Positions 1 through 11,600 of a stretch of DNA of 64,000 nt are shown here, piece by piece (positions within the stretch are counted from its first letter, which is position 1; every line of letters begins with the position of its first letter). The notes under the pieces are model-generated. The model was not told where the DNA came from. It did not search any database and worked only from the letters and a program-made list of their open reading frames with translations. Location: NCBI GenBank assembly GCA_030386875.1, contig CM059558.1, positions 2,046,001 through 2,110,000 on the forward strand. Reading direction: 5' to 3'. Made by a program: the position numbers and the translations under genes. This stretch comes from Morinoia aosen. Taxonomy: Eukaryota; Arthropoda; Malacostraca; Amphipoda; Talitridae.

Positions 1-115
1 AATACTAATACAATAGACTATACAATACTGATACAATAGACTATACAATATTAATACATTAAACTATACAATATGAATAATCTAACATATACAATATTAA
101 GACATTTAAATTCGA
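1..115. repeat. AT-rich short tandem repeat
   Basis: Degenerate units of about 24-25 bp built on 'caatactaatacaatagact' run in from the window edge and decay by about position 115. No coding content is seen, and the array may continue upstream of the window. Confidence 0.6.
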
Positions 116-440
116 CAAGTATGCACAAGATCACAGAAATGAATATGAATAAATGACCACGCAGGATGGGGAAAGCAATAGTTTAGAAAAAGAGCTCACC
201 TCTTGCCCGAAGGGTTTGCCTTGGGCCGGTGGTCAAAAGCCACACTCAGACTAAACATTCTCTTAAACCTTCAAAACAGAAAAGGAATAGAAAACTAGAG
301 CGCTGTAGAAAGTATTACTTCTAAGCACTTTTATCGCACAAAGAGAGCCACTAATTATTTACGGCGCACATACGAGGGAACATATAACTTCCGGAATTTT
401 CATTAGTACCATTTTAATTTTACTGAAAACTTACCTGTCA
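116..440. other. No gene seen
   Basis: AT-rich sequence with stops in all frames and no recognisable RNA gene. The last 60 bases or so may already belong to the outer part of the inverted-repeat element that follows. Confidence 0.5.
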
Positions 441-2005
441 TAAATTTGAAGGGTAACAAAAATAAACAGATATTTGCGTTCAATATTCGTAAACGGTTGT
501 TAGTTCAGCCTCCCTTACCACAGCAGAGATGTTCAATGTGAAGAAAGATGATTGTATCATTAAGATTGGAGTTAGAGGAACGTGGAATCTATGCATAAGG
601 TTCATTCCCGCACAGGATCCCGCGCGTACAGAAACAGTAAGTTGGGAAGAAAGTTTACGCAACAAGAAAAAAGTTGGAAAAGAAGTCAGAGGTGCTAGAA
701 ACCAGGACGGCAGTGGAGCGCAATAAAGGTCCGTTAAGTAACAAAATGAAATTGTATTTCAACAAAAAATTTCCTACCAAACTATCAGCTCGGGACCCCA
801 CATATTACCCCTGGGAGTGCTAATCCTTGTAGTGCTCCTGAGGATCCCGTAAACAGTTCGTCACGGGTAATTCTAATCGTACCAGGACGTTCATTCCCCG
901 TTCATATTGCATATATGACAAAAATTTCGCATTATATCAATGTTAGAAATTCCCTGATTTTCTTCTCGCCATGACTTGAGAATTCGAAAACGCGGTTTTA
1001 AAGTCAATCTCGGATTAATTCGCCCCTGGAAAAATTCTAAATTCACTTTACTGATATGGACCCTTTCCTGCAGGAATGTCATCGCAATTTATTCGGAATT
1101 TTAGGAAAAATACGAGTCAAATTTTTATTTTTTTTCTGATGTATGATCGTGTATTGAAATGCCCAAAAGTTCCATCGCTTATGAAAACATTGAGTGAAAA
1201 AGTGAGAGAATATCGTAAGGCTATAAACCCTTACGTTTTCGTCGAAAGTTTCGTTTGAAAAATATTAGAAATTATCTGATTTTTCAACGGAAATGGCTTT
1301 AGAATCGGAAAACGCTGTCTTAAAGACAATATAAGTCATGAAAGAAAGTCAGAGGCGCTTGTGAACAGGACTGCAGTGAACCTACAGTAGGCGGTCCTTA
1401 ACAGAACAAAACATTTATTTCTACAAAAAAGAGGCCTTACCTATTTCTCAGCTAGATTCATCACCTTGGGAGTGCTAATTCCCATAGATACAATAGTCGT
1501 GTCACCTTTACTAAGGATTAAAATACGCAAATTGAGTTTCGAGTTTTTATAGGGCCAATCAGTCTGAGATTATCTAAAAAACTGCGTTTTACAATTTCCA
1601 ACACATTTCTTGCGAGAAATCAGAAATAATGTAATATGTGAGATCCCGAGCTGAGAGTAAGGTATGAGTTTTTTTTGTTGGTATACAAATTCATTTAGTT
1701 AATTTAGGGACTTATTTTTCGGTTCACTCCTGTCCTGGTTTCCAGCACCTCTGACTTTCTTCTTCCAATTCTATCTTGTTTCGTTAACTTCTTTCTCAAC
1801 TTACAGTTTCTGTGCGCACGGGATCCTGTGCGGGAATACACCTTATGCATAGATTCCACGTTCCTCTAACTCCAATCTTAATGATACCTTCATCTTTCTT
1901 TTCTTTGAACATCTCTGCTGTGGTAAGGGAAGATGAACAAACAACCATTTAGATATATTAAACGAGAATATTTGTTCAGTTTTAGTTACCCTTAAAATTT
2001 TGAAT
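440..2005. mobile_element. Long-inverted-repeat (foldback/MITE-like) element, copy A
   Basis: The left arm (from about 440, through 'cctcccttaccacagcaga' near 512 and a block to about 740) recurs in reverse complement from about 2005 back to about 1640. Both arms share, in order from the outside, a 'gggtaac' segment, the 'cctcccttaccacagc' segment, 'agaggaacgtggaatctatg' and 'gaaccaggac(a/g)gcagtg'-type blocks. I see no transposase. This shape is typical of a non-autonomous element with long inverted ends. Short ORFs inside the arms (for example 529-726) begin at the conserved 'atgttcaa' block but differ between copies by indels, so I do not call them genes. The outer limits and target-site duplication are uncertain. 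Confidence 0.5.
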
Positions 2006-2235
2006 TTTATGCAAAATATCAGTAAAAATAATTTGGTTCCGATTAAATGTCACAGGAAGTTAGGATCCAAACTTCCACTCCATAATTTTATGGTAAAATA
2101 ACTTTTGGATGACATCTTACTTGATGCTTTTTATCGCGAGATTTTTTCTGTACATTGGATTAGTGCAGGTCGACTTATCAATCCTTCACATGAACAGTAA
2201 TATAAAATAGTTAATTTAGGATTTATGTTTCGAGA

Positions 2236-3740
2236 GCATAACCTTAAAGTACGTTTGTATTTATGAAGTTCAAAGAGAAAAAAGATGAGGGCACCATTAT
2301 GATTGAAGTTAGACAAATGAGGAATCTATGCATATGGTGCACTCCCGCACAGAAACAAGTTGAGAAGGAAGTTAACGAAACAAGATTAAAGTTGGAGAAG
2401 AAATTCAGAGCTGTTGGACACCAGGACAGCAGTGAGCTGAAAAAAAGCTCCATAAACTAAATAAGTTAAATTTTATACCAACAAAAAAGTCCTACCTAAC
2501 TCACAGCTCGGGACCACACATATTACCTCTGGGAGTGCTAATTCTTGTAGTGCTACTGAAGAAACCGTTTACAGTTAACGACGGGTAATTGTACTCCGAT
2601 CGGTACGGATAATGACTGACCTTCAAGGACGGTACAACGAAGCGTTGAAATTGCTGAAATGCTTCCGTTTCTGAAAGGCTTACGTTGCTGAGATGCTTCC
2701 GTTGCTGAAATGCTTCCGTTGCTGAAATGCTTCCGTTGCTGAAATGCTTCCGTTGCTGAAATGCTTCCATTGCTGAAATGCTTCCGTTGCTGAAATGCTT
2801 CCATTGCTGAAATGCTTCCATTGCTGAAATGCTTCCGTTACTGAAATGCTTCCGTTACTGAAATGCTTCCGTTGCTGAAATGCTTCCATTGCTGAAATGC
2901 TTCCATTGCTGAAATGCTTCCATTGCTGAAATGCTTCCGTTACTGAAATGCTTCCGTTACTGAAATGCTTCCGTTGCTGAAATGCTTCCATTGCTGAAAT
3001 GCTTCCATTGCTGAAATGCTTCCATTGCTGAAATGCTTCCGTTACTGAAATGCTTCCGTTACTGAAATGCTTCCGTTACTGAAATGCTTCCATTGCTGAA
3101 ATGCTTCCATTGCTGAAATGCTTCCGTTACTGAAATGCTTCCGTTACTGAAATGCTTCCGTTGCTGAAATGCTTCCATTGCTGAAATGCTTCCATTGCTG
3201 AAATGCTTCCATTGCTGAAATGCTTCCGTTACTGAAATGCTTCCGTTACTGAAATGCTTCCATTGCTGAAATGCTTCCGTTGATGAAATGCTTCCATTGC
3301 TGAAATGCTTCAGCGTTTATGGAAACATTGGGTGAAAAAGGGAAAAAATATTGTAAGGCGATGCCCCTTCGATTTGTACGAAAAATTTTATATTAAAAAT
3401 ACTGAAAATTTTCGGATTTCTCACCAGGAATTAGTTGGAAATTGCAAAACCAGGTTTTATAGATAGTCTCAGACTGATTGACATTAAAAAAAATTGAAAT
3501 TCAATTTGTGAATTTGAATCTTTAGTTGAGGTGACACGACTATTGTATGTGTGGGAATTACCCCTCCCAAGGTGAATATGTGAGGTCTCTAGCTGAGAGA
3601 TAGGCAAGGTCTTGTTTTATGTTGAAATAAAATGTTCGTTTTTGTTCTGTTAAGGCCCGCCTTGTGTCGGTTCACTGCTGTCCTGTTCACAGGCGTCTCT
3701 GACTTTCTTTTGACGCTTTATTTTCCTTAAATCATTGTTT
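2236..3740. mobile_element. Same repeat family, copy C, with internal minisatellite
   Basis: The left part (2255-2640) matches the plus-oriented arm of copy A ('gttcaaagagaaaaaagatg', 'ggaatctatgcatatggtgc' and following blocks). The right part (about 3540-3720) matches the arm in reverse complement ('ctgagagataggcaaggtct', 'tcactgctgtcctgttcaca'). Both outermost ends are missing or unrecognisable, so the copy is truncated. Between the arms lies a 17-bp minisatellite and a segment (3310-3480) that is also found in copy A (1155-1330), showing that the array sits inside the element. Confidence 0.5.
2645..3312. repeat. 17-bp minisatellite, about 39 units
   Basis: The unit is 'gttgctgaaatgcttcc' with two common variants (gttact..., attgct...). 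Because 17 is not a multiple of 3, each minus-strand frame repeats as a 17-residue peptide period, which creates long spurious open frames. The flanking element sequence ('gcgttgaaattgctgaaa' on the left, 'cgtttatggaaacattg' on the right) matches the undivided sequence near 4918-4955 in copy B, so the array seems to have grown from one ancestral copy of the unit. Confidence 0.95.
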
Positions 3741-3989
3741 TCCAATTGTCATGCCATTTCCAGCAAAAAATCAGGGAATTTCTAACACTGATGCAGTACG
3801 AAAATTGACCTCAACACACGGTTGTACAGGGAAACTAATTATTTGACCAAAAATTCCCGTAAAATTGGTATGAAATTCCTTTAAGCGTAACCACGCAATT
3901 GTTATCAATATAAACACTACGTTTGAGTGGCTGCGGTGGTGGGTTTGGTGAGGCTGCAAGTGGCAGAATTGGGAACCTGAAACTTACTT

Positions 3990-5310
3990 TTGACATTGTG
4001 ACTGAGGCCGGTAAAACTGAAGTTTAATGCTAAGTTCAAATTCAAAGTCAACTGTGGTAAGTAATGTTGGAAATAGCAAACGTTAACTTGACCTTACCTT
4101 CATTCAGCTCTGACAAAGAATTTATTAAAACGAAGTTCGACTCCTGGTCGGACAGCACCATCCCGCAACTCCCACCGTGCACACCACGGTGCTTCATACT
4201 CACCTAACTCCACCATCTACCAACTGCTCATCTTGGTAATGATGTTCGTGTACCATATAGTGATTAACTTTAATTCTCCTTAACTGGGCATCACGCTCGA
4301 AAGACCTTGAGAAATATTTCCTGTAAACGTAAATTAATCTCATATTTGTAGTTGAAGTTGAATTGTGACCAACACATTTTCCAACACGTCTACTGAACTT
4401 TAAGTTTCTAGGGTAACTGATAGTCATAGTTTTTATCTAATATTCCTATATGATTGTTATTTTCAGCCTCCCTTACCACAGCAATGATGTTCAAAGAGAG
4501 AAAAGATGAAAGCACCATCAAGATTGGAGTTAGAGGAACGTGGAATCTATGCATAAGGTGTATTCCCGCACAGGAAGCTTACAGCTGAGAAGGAAGTTTA
4601 CGAAACAAGATGAAAGTTGAAGAAGAAAGTAGGAGGGGCTGAAAAAAACAGGACAGCAGTGAACTGAAAAAGATGGTTCTTAGCATAACAAAAGCATTTT
4701 ATTTCAACAAAAAGAAGGGTACTCAACTCTCAGCTCAGGCTCTCACATTGTCCTCCTGGGAGCGCTAATTCCCATAAATACAATATTTGTATCCCCCTGA
4801 GGGAAGGGAGTGCTAATTATTGTTGTGCTCCTGAGGATACCGTTAACTGTTCATCACGGGTAATTCTAACCGTACTAGGACGGGTAATGACTGACCGTCA
4901 ACGACGGTGCGACCAAGCATTGAAATTGGTAAAAAGTTGCCGTGCATATGGAAACATTGAGAAATATTATTACAATATTTTGTCATCATTTTATTTAGCA
5001 ATTCCATTTTGTTAGTTTATGGAGATTTTTTCGATTCACTGCTTTCATGGATTACAGTACCTCTGACTTTCTTCTTCAACTTTTATCTTGTTTCATAAAC
5101 TTCATTCTCAACTGTAAACTTCCTGTGCGGGAATACACCTTATGCATAGATTCCACGTTCCTCTAACTCCAATTTTACTGGTGCCTTCATCTTTCTTCTT
5201 TTTGAACATCTATGGTGCGGTAAGAGAGGCTCAAACTGACAGGTTTTGAATGCAAAATCATGCCGTTTCAGTTACCCTCAAAATTTAATAATTATACTAA
5301 AGTGAGGTAA
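3990..5310. mobile_element. Same repeat family, copy B, with both arms
   Basis: Plus-oriented arm from about 4465 ('cagcctcccttaccacagca') to about 4910; reverse-complement arm about 4995-5235, ending '...ggtgcggtaagagaggctc' and then 'gttaccctcaaaattt'. Upstream, 4010-4130 matches 6975-7090 ('ggaaatagcaaacgttaact'), so copies B and D share a longer unit than the arms alone. No transposase is seen. Boundaries are approximate. Confidence 0.5.
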
Positions 5311-5385
5311 AGCGGGTTGGCGTAATGAAAAGCGCAGCAGCTGTAGGGGACAATCCCAACATGGGCTCCTCATAATTACATATTT

Positions 5386-5577
5386 TTGAAGGCGTTTAAG
5401 AAATCGGCGCCTCATAAGGAATACTATGGAGGAATTGAAATTATCGAGCGTATCAAACTTATGTCCTTCGCAGACCAGATAAAATCGCGCATTCAGAATC
5501 TAGGTGTGAGTTCAGGGCGCATAACCCCAGAGTACGTTTGTATTTATGAAGTGGACGAGTTGAAATCAACGCGATGA
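5386..5577 (+). other. Short open frame, 63 codons, unrecognised
   Basis: The frame has no family I recognise. Its 3' third ('agtacgtttgtatttatgaa') recurs at 2248-2270, where it leads into repeat copy C, so the frame overlaps repeated DNA. I list it only because it is the sole open stretch between repeat copies here. It is probably not a gene. Confidence 0.12.
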
Positions 5578-5689
5578 GAAGTAAAACTCGGTACCAATGG
5601 AAATTTCGCAGCTGTTTTGCCTGCGTACAGGACAGCAGTCAGGAATGGAATTGTTATTTTGTGCGTTTGTTTCTTTAAGAACTCTACGA

Positions 5690-5850
5690 TTTGTCGTAAG
5701 AACTGACATCAGTCGTAAGACTAGACTTCAGTCGTTAGATTTTTGACATTAGTCGTAAGAGTTGACATCAGTCGTAAAATTGGACTTCAGTCGTATGATT
5801 TTTGAAATCAGTCGTAAGATTCTAGACATCAGTCGTTAGATTTCGAAAAC
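5690..5850. repeat. Degenerate tandem repeat of about 21 bp
   Basis: About seven imperfect units carrying the core 'cagtcgtaaga' alternate between 'gacatcagtcgtaag' and 'gacttcagtcgt(t/a)aga'. No coding frame follows the period. Confidence 0.8.
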
Positions 5851-6249
5851 GTTGAAACTATTTGCAACGTCAACGCTTGTTCGTACAGTCGTTGACGGTC
5901 AGTCACTACCCATCTAAGTAACCTATGGTTCATTACATATATCGTGGCAAAAATTGTGCTGTTATAGACTTATAGGTACTCTTGAAACAAGTGATTACTT
6001 GAAAAGTGCAGTAAGAATGCGTCGCTCATAATGACACCGAACTTAGTCGATGAAATATCATTGGCAAAATTTTCTAATTTATTTTTGTGGTGCGCCCTAC
6101 TACGGGGCCTTATTATGCCACAATATGGACCGTAACTCATTACACTATTGCCTCACGATTCCAATTTTGAGTTAATTCTAACCAAATGTGGCGTCTGGAA
6201 ACCTAGTGTGTGTGTGTGTGGGTAGGGCGCATGATCCCAGAGTACTTTT

Positions 6250-6437
6250 GTGGGTAGGACCCAAGGAATATAAACATGGATGTTTAGGACCCAAGGAATA
6301 TAAACATGGATGTTTAGGACCCAAGGAATATAAACACGGATGTCTAGGACCCAAGGAATATAAACATGGATGTTTAGGACCCAAGAAATATGAACATGGA
6401 TGCTTAGGACCCAAGGAATATAAACATGGAACAAGAC
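6250..6437. repeat. 30-bp minisatellite, about 6 units
   Basis: The unit is 'ggacccaaggaatataaaca' followed by 'tggatgttta'. The length is a multiple of 3, so it is open on both strands: plus strand encodes GPKEYKHGCL repeats, minus strand repeats such as YSLGPKHPCL. Substitutions between units do not favour synonymous sites in either frame as far as I can see, so I treat both frames as by-products. Confidence 0.95.
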
Positions 6438-6439
6438 AC

Positions 6440-6970
6440 AAGTAAAGAGAAATTGGCGTCTACCACAACACGGCGATATTGAATGTGCACGACCGAGTGC
6501 TCTCTCGATAGAAATTCTGGTTTGTTTTTCAACTTTAACTTTCAAATTGCTGAAAAAGAGCGAGAATTCACTCAACATTTTGAGTTGAGTTGATCGCAAA
6601 TCCCTGCTTACTTTAAATTTCCATTCCCAGCGTAATAAATAGGTAACTTATGTTAGGGTTGTCAATTGATATGTTTTATTTAATGGTTAATTAACGTGTT
6701 ACCACTCCTACTTACGAAAAAATTATTTAAATGTAAAGAATAGTGCGATGGGAACTGGAGTTCTGAAGAGCCTGCAAATTCCCTCAATGCTCAACGAGAA
6801 CTGGAGGTCCTGTCGGGAACGAAAGGGTTTACGCCTGAAGACATTTCCGCTCGCAGAACTTTTCAGTGAAAGAAAAAGTGTTAGAGCTCGGCAGAGCTAA
6901 AGGCTTGTGGCGGGCAGCTTTTGAGGGACCGTCTTCTGATAAGCACAATAAAATATTTAACGCGTTTCCC
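6440..6970. other. No gene seen
   Basis: Unique-looking sequence with no open frame of interest, no recognisable RNA gene and no match to the neighbouring repeat family. Confidence 0.5.
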
Positions 6971-7855
6971 GCGATGGGTTAAACTAAAGTTCAATGTTCA
7001 ATTCAAACGTAAAGTCAGTTTTAGGGGGCAATTTTGGAAATAGCAAACATTAACTGGATCGTGCCTTCATTTAGCTTTAGGTATTTATGGAAATTGAGTT
7101 TGTGATTGTAGGTCGGTTAGCATCATTATGAAAATGTCTTCAGTGACCACCGGTGGGTCCCTTCGCAGGAAACGCGTGAATACATAGTTCGGTTCGTATG
7201 GCTATTGAAACACCGTGATATAATAAATTTCACTCTGATGGCGTCCGTGAGGATAGCCTTTCAAAATTGCTTTATCTACAAACAATTTTTTTCCCCACCA
7301 GTAAAGATCAAGCTTCTTATTAGAACCAACTCAATTTCACTGTTACCTTGCCAAAAAATTTAAATTTTAAGAGTAACTAAACTACAAAATTTTTTGCTTG
7401 ACATTCCTAGATAATTGTTAGTTTCAGCATCCTTACCGCACCAAAGATGTTCAAAGAGAAAAAAGATGAAGGCACTATTACGATTGGATTTAGAGGAACG
7501 TGGAATCGATCATGTATTCCCGCACATGATCCCATGCGCACACAAACAGTATGTTTAGAAAGAAGTTAACAAAACATGATATAAGTTTAAGAAAAAGTTA
7601 GAGGTACTGGAAACCAGGACAGCAGTGAAGTGAAAAAAGTCAATTACCTTACTAAAACGTGTATTTCAACAAAAAATACCTACCTAACTCTCAGCTCGGG
7701 ACCACACATATTACCCCTGATAGTGCTAACTATTATTCTTGCAGTGCTCCTGAGGATACAGTTAACATGTCATCACGGGAAATTCTAACCGTACTAGGAC
7801 AGATAATTACTGACCGTCAACGACGTGTAAATGGGCGTTCATTAACCCCTTAAGG
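6970..7855 (+). mobile_element. Same repeat family, copy D, single arm
   Basis: The stretch from 6975 matches copy B from 4010, and 7427-7850 matches the plus-oriented arm ('ccttaccgcacca', 'gttcaaagagaaaaaagatg', 'agaggaacgtggaatc', 'ccgtactaggaca'). No reverse-complement arm follows before 8 kb, so this copy is truncated on the right. Confidence 0.55.
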
Positions 7856-8036
7856 GATAAATTCATTAGGGATATCATATTTATTTCAAACAAATTTCTT
7901 TCATGAAGTATACAACGTTGCAAACTGTAAACCGAGCAAAAAAATTACTTCGGAGTCACAATAAACGAGTTTGGTGCTAACAAATTTAGCTTTGCGCATA
8001 AACCGGCATACATTCTTCCAAGCGATAATAATGGTT

Positions 8037-8340
8037 TCACTGATTTCGACAGTTTATGATAAGAACGCATAAGAATACATAACACGCAATAATGCATGAC
8101 AAGTTTGTATTACAGTAAGAAAAAGGTACTCGCGTTTGTTTAGAATGCCATTTTTCGCAGCACGGAACGACGCCCGGGCGTTCAAGGCAAATCTTGCATT
8201 GGTATCTTGTCTCTCTTCTTGTTTGCTTCCCAGCGTTGTCTCGTGTCCACGCACACATGACGCACGATGAAGCCATCAGGGTGAATATTTCCGTTTGTGC
8301 CCCAAAGTGCACAGCTGAGTGCGAGTGAAGACGGCCGAGT
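8037..8340 (-). pseudogene. piggyBac-like transposase, C-terminal cysteine-rich tail (fragment)
   Basis: A minus-strand frame of about 100 codons contains S-C-V-M-C, then R-R-E-T-R-Y-Q-C-K-I-C, then P-G-V-V-P-C-C-E-K-W-H-S-K. This closely follows the zinc-binding cysteine-rich domain that ends many piggyBac-type transposases of the PGBD4 kind (C-x2-C ... R-K-E-T-R-Y-x-C-x2-C ... P-G-L-C ... C-F-x2-Y-H-T-K). The DDD catalytic core expected upstream, at higher coordinates, is absent: LINE-A 3' sequence begins at 8521. So it is a 3'-end scrap of a DNA transposon. Identification is by motif memory only. Confidence 0.5.
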
Positions 8341-8865
8341 GTGATGGTTCCATCCCTCAGTTTTTAAGTAGAGCGGTCACACCAGACTCACCGTTAAAGG
8401 GATACAGGGTAGACCGGGATATGCCCGCATAGGATCATAAGAGATCGTACAGAACCCTTCATAATTTAAATTCACAGTCCGCACCACCGACGTACTACTG
8501 ATATGCGTTCGTTCGTTCGTCGATGCTTATAGAAAAGACGGAAAGAGAGTTTGACGCAGATTGTGTCGGGAAGAGAAGGGGTGAAACGGAAAAGGATAAA
8601 TAGGAAACTGATAGAGATGCGCTTTGCGCATATGATGCTAGTGCTGGAGGTTATTTTTTGTAGGTAGTTTAGGGTGGTAGAAGTTAATTACCCATCGGGG
8701 TTTTGTATGGTTGGGTCTTTAGTTAGTAGGCATCTTTAGTGCCGGACGTGGGTGGGCAGGCTTGCCGTATTGTTTAAGTCTCTCTTCTCACAAAAGCATT
8801 TGCAGGAGTCGGTTGTGGTCCGTCGAGTCTGTCCGTCCGTCTGTTCGTCCGATGTTAGTGTCGTG

Positions 8866-11600
8866 TTAAGTATATTTTGGTCTCGGTTGGGGTGCGAGTG
8901 TTTTCATTTTTGAGCTCTGAAATTGTTTGTGTGATATTTGTGGAGTGTCTTGCGGGAATGTGAGTTGTAGGTAGAGTTGTGGGTGCATGTCGTGAATATT
9001 TTGCCAGATTCTTTTTGCGTGTTTGTGGAGTGTAATGTTGATTGGTTGCACGCTTGCTCGGCGATGTAGTTTTGCAGAGGTTGAGATCTTGCCATTCTGA
9101 ATTTGTTGTGTATCTCGTGGCTCGGTTTTGTACACGCTGGAGTGTTGAGATAGATGTTGGTAGAAGTGTGTGTAGGGGAGTGGCTGGGTAGATGAGAGTG
9201 GATCTTACTAGAACGATGTAGAGTTGGCGTTTTACTTCTAGGTTAAGGTGTTTGAATCGGTAAAGGCGTGAGAGGTTTTGGTGTGCTATTGCTGCTCGTT
9301 GTCTGGTGTGGAGTGCATATCCGGTTGTGCTGATTGTGAGTCTCAGAACTTTGCCTGAGTTTGTGTAAGGGTGTGGGGTGTTGTTGATGTGCACTGTTGA
9401 GTGTTTGCGGCGGCTGATAGCAATTATTTTGAATTTGTTTGTGTTAGTTTGGATTTTCCATTTTCGTTCGTAATCGTTGATTTGGGCAATGGCTCGTGTT
9501 GTTAGAATAGCTGTCAAGTTATATGAATGGTTTGCGGATATGATTTGTGTGATGTCGTCTGCAAAAGCTATGTAGTCAGTGTTGGTATTGGTGGGGGGAG
9601 GTCGTGTGTGAAGTAGTTGTACAGTGTTGGGGAGAGGACTGCTCCCTGGGGACTCCTGACTTGATGGAGAAGAGTGGGCCAGTGTAGTTTGCGATTCGTA
9701 TGGCTGCAGTGCGGTTAGTGATGAAGCTATACAGGATTTTTGTGAATAGGGGGTGAATTTGTAGCTGTGACAGTTTGAATTTGAGTCCTGTGTGCCAGAA
9801 TTTGTCGAAGCCCTTGCTTACATCTCGTAGAATGATGTCTGTTTTGTTTCTCTGTGTTTGTTTGATGTGGAGAGTCTCGTGTAGCGTGACAAGTGCGGTG
9901 TGTGTACCTCTTCCGTGGCGGAATCCGTGTTGAAGGCTGTTGTAGATGTTGTTGATGGTTAGGTGGTCTGTTAGCCTGTAAGTTAATATCTTGTCTAGGA
10001 GCTTAGCGTGGGTGTCGAGTAGGGAGATGGGGCGGTAGTTTTGCACCTCGTGTTGGGAGGTGGAGGGCTTCGGTAAAAAGATCATTATTGCGTGTTCCAG
10101 TTTGTTTGGGAATTAACCCGCTGAGAGGGCGTTGTTATATATGTACAAGAGGTACTGGAGCATGTTTTGCGGTAAGTGTTTAAGGTGGTGTGTGGTTATT
10201 TTAGTTGGTCCTGGAGCTTTTTGGGAAAACGTCCGAAGTGCGTTTTTGAGTTCTTCGGTTGTGATTGCTATGTAGTGGAGATTGTGGAGGCGGGAAGTGT
10301 CTCCTGTCTCGTATGGTTCGTTTTGGGGAGCGATGTCGTTCATTTGTGTTTCTATGGTGTGTATGTGTTCAGCGTCGAAATCGTTGTTGGGGTCATCAAT
10401 ACCTGAGTATATGTTCGACCAGTGTTGTCGGAACAAAGGTTCCTTGGATTGTGGCGAGTGGTAAAAGATGCCTTCTTCTTTAATGTAGGGGGTGCTTTGT
10501 TTTTTATTGTTGCCTGACATACGTTTGATGGCGGACCAGAATTGTTGATGTTAGCAATAGTGTTGTTCCTTGTCGCCGAGTAGATACGTTAATATACAGT
10601 TATTATCTGTTGTCTGAGGCTGAGGAGTTCTCTGTATAGGTGGGGTGAGTGGCCGTGTCGTTGGAGATGGTCGTAGATGTGTTTGTGTCTCGTTTGAAGG
10701 ACGAGTATGGCACGAGTGGGTTTGATGCCTGGTGTGGTTCTGTGAGTGATAGTTGGAATAGATTGGTTGGAGGCTTCGTTGATGTGGGATTCCCAAGTGA
10801 TTAGGTGATTGTCTATGTCCTCTAGTGCAGGGCTCAAGTCTTGCGGTATTGTGTATTCGGCGAGAAGGTTGCGGTATAGTTCCCAGTTTGCATTGTGGAA
10901 GGAGGGTCGTGGGCGGATGGGAATTTGTATAGGGTTGGCTGATATGGTAGCTATGATGGGGATGTGGTCGGAAGGTGTTAGTAGACCTGATTCGAGTATG
11001 ATGTTGTGGAATGTTTGCGTGTTTGTTTGCGTGTACGATGTCTGGACTAGTGGAAGCGCGGTGGGTGATTATCGTGGGGAAATTAGGGCCGATGTGGTGA
11101 CATTTGTTCCTGTCTATTAGTGAGTGGATTTGTCTCCCTTTCCTGTTTGCGTATGTGTATCCAAAGGTGGGGTGTGCGGCATTCATGTCGGCTAGGAGGT
11201 AAGTGGGGTGTTTTCGGTTAAAGAGAGCGTGCATGTCAATGTAGTTGATGTAGTCAATGCGTGGAGGTATGTAGGTTGTGGCAAGTGTGATTGGGCCTTG
11301 TGGTGTTTCTACTGAGATGGCCAACATATCTGTGTGAAAGGTATCGTGAAGCTTGCGAATTTCTTTCTTTGCGAATTGCAATTGCTACTCCAGCGTGATT
11401 TTCATTTGATTTGTTTGTGGTATATGTGTTGTAATTATAAATTTTGATGGAGGTGTCGATTCGCATGCAGTGCGAATTTAGTAGAATTATGTGTGGATTG
11501 TATTGGCGGTAGATTTGCATAGTGCGATTTTGTTATTTTGCCAGTGTTGGACGTTGTGTTGGATGACGGTTAGTGTTTTGTTCATATTGTGTGTATCCAT
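8866..11600 (-). pseudogene. LINE-A copy 1 ORF2 (endonuclease + reverse transcriptase), broken
   Basis: It corresponds to the intact ORF2 of copy 2 (60198-62951). The ATG is at 11598-11600. Endonuclease motifs (A-D-M-N-A-A-H-P-T-F-G) lie near 11190 and reverse-transcriptase motifs (N-Y-R-P-I-S-L-L) near 10030. Relative to copy 2 there is a TAA stop near 10115, a deletion of about 19 bp near 10545, a one-base shift near 9590, and further frame changes near 10900-11350. It cannot make a functional protein. Confidence 0.9.

Noticed and set aside
2501-2991. Overlapping minus-strand open frames of 83-106 codons rich in E-A-F-Q-Q
   Set aside because: Produced by the 17-bp minisatellite; all three frames give the same peptide period, and there is no non-repeat coding part.
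5310-5375. Possible tRNA-like or SINE head ('aaagcgggttggcg')
   Set aside because: No cloverleaf arms or A and B boxes could be laid out.
6153-6599. 148-codon minus-strand frame (W-V-L-N-I-H-V-Y-I-P repeats)
   Set aside because: By-product of the 30-bp minisatellite, which is open on both strands.
10176-10483. Plus-strand frames of 60-76 codons
   Set aside because: Antisense shadows of LINE-A ORF2.
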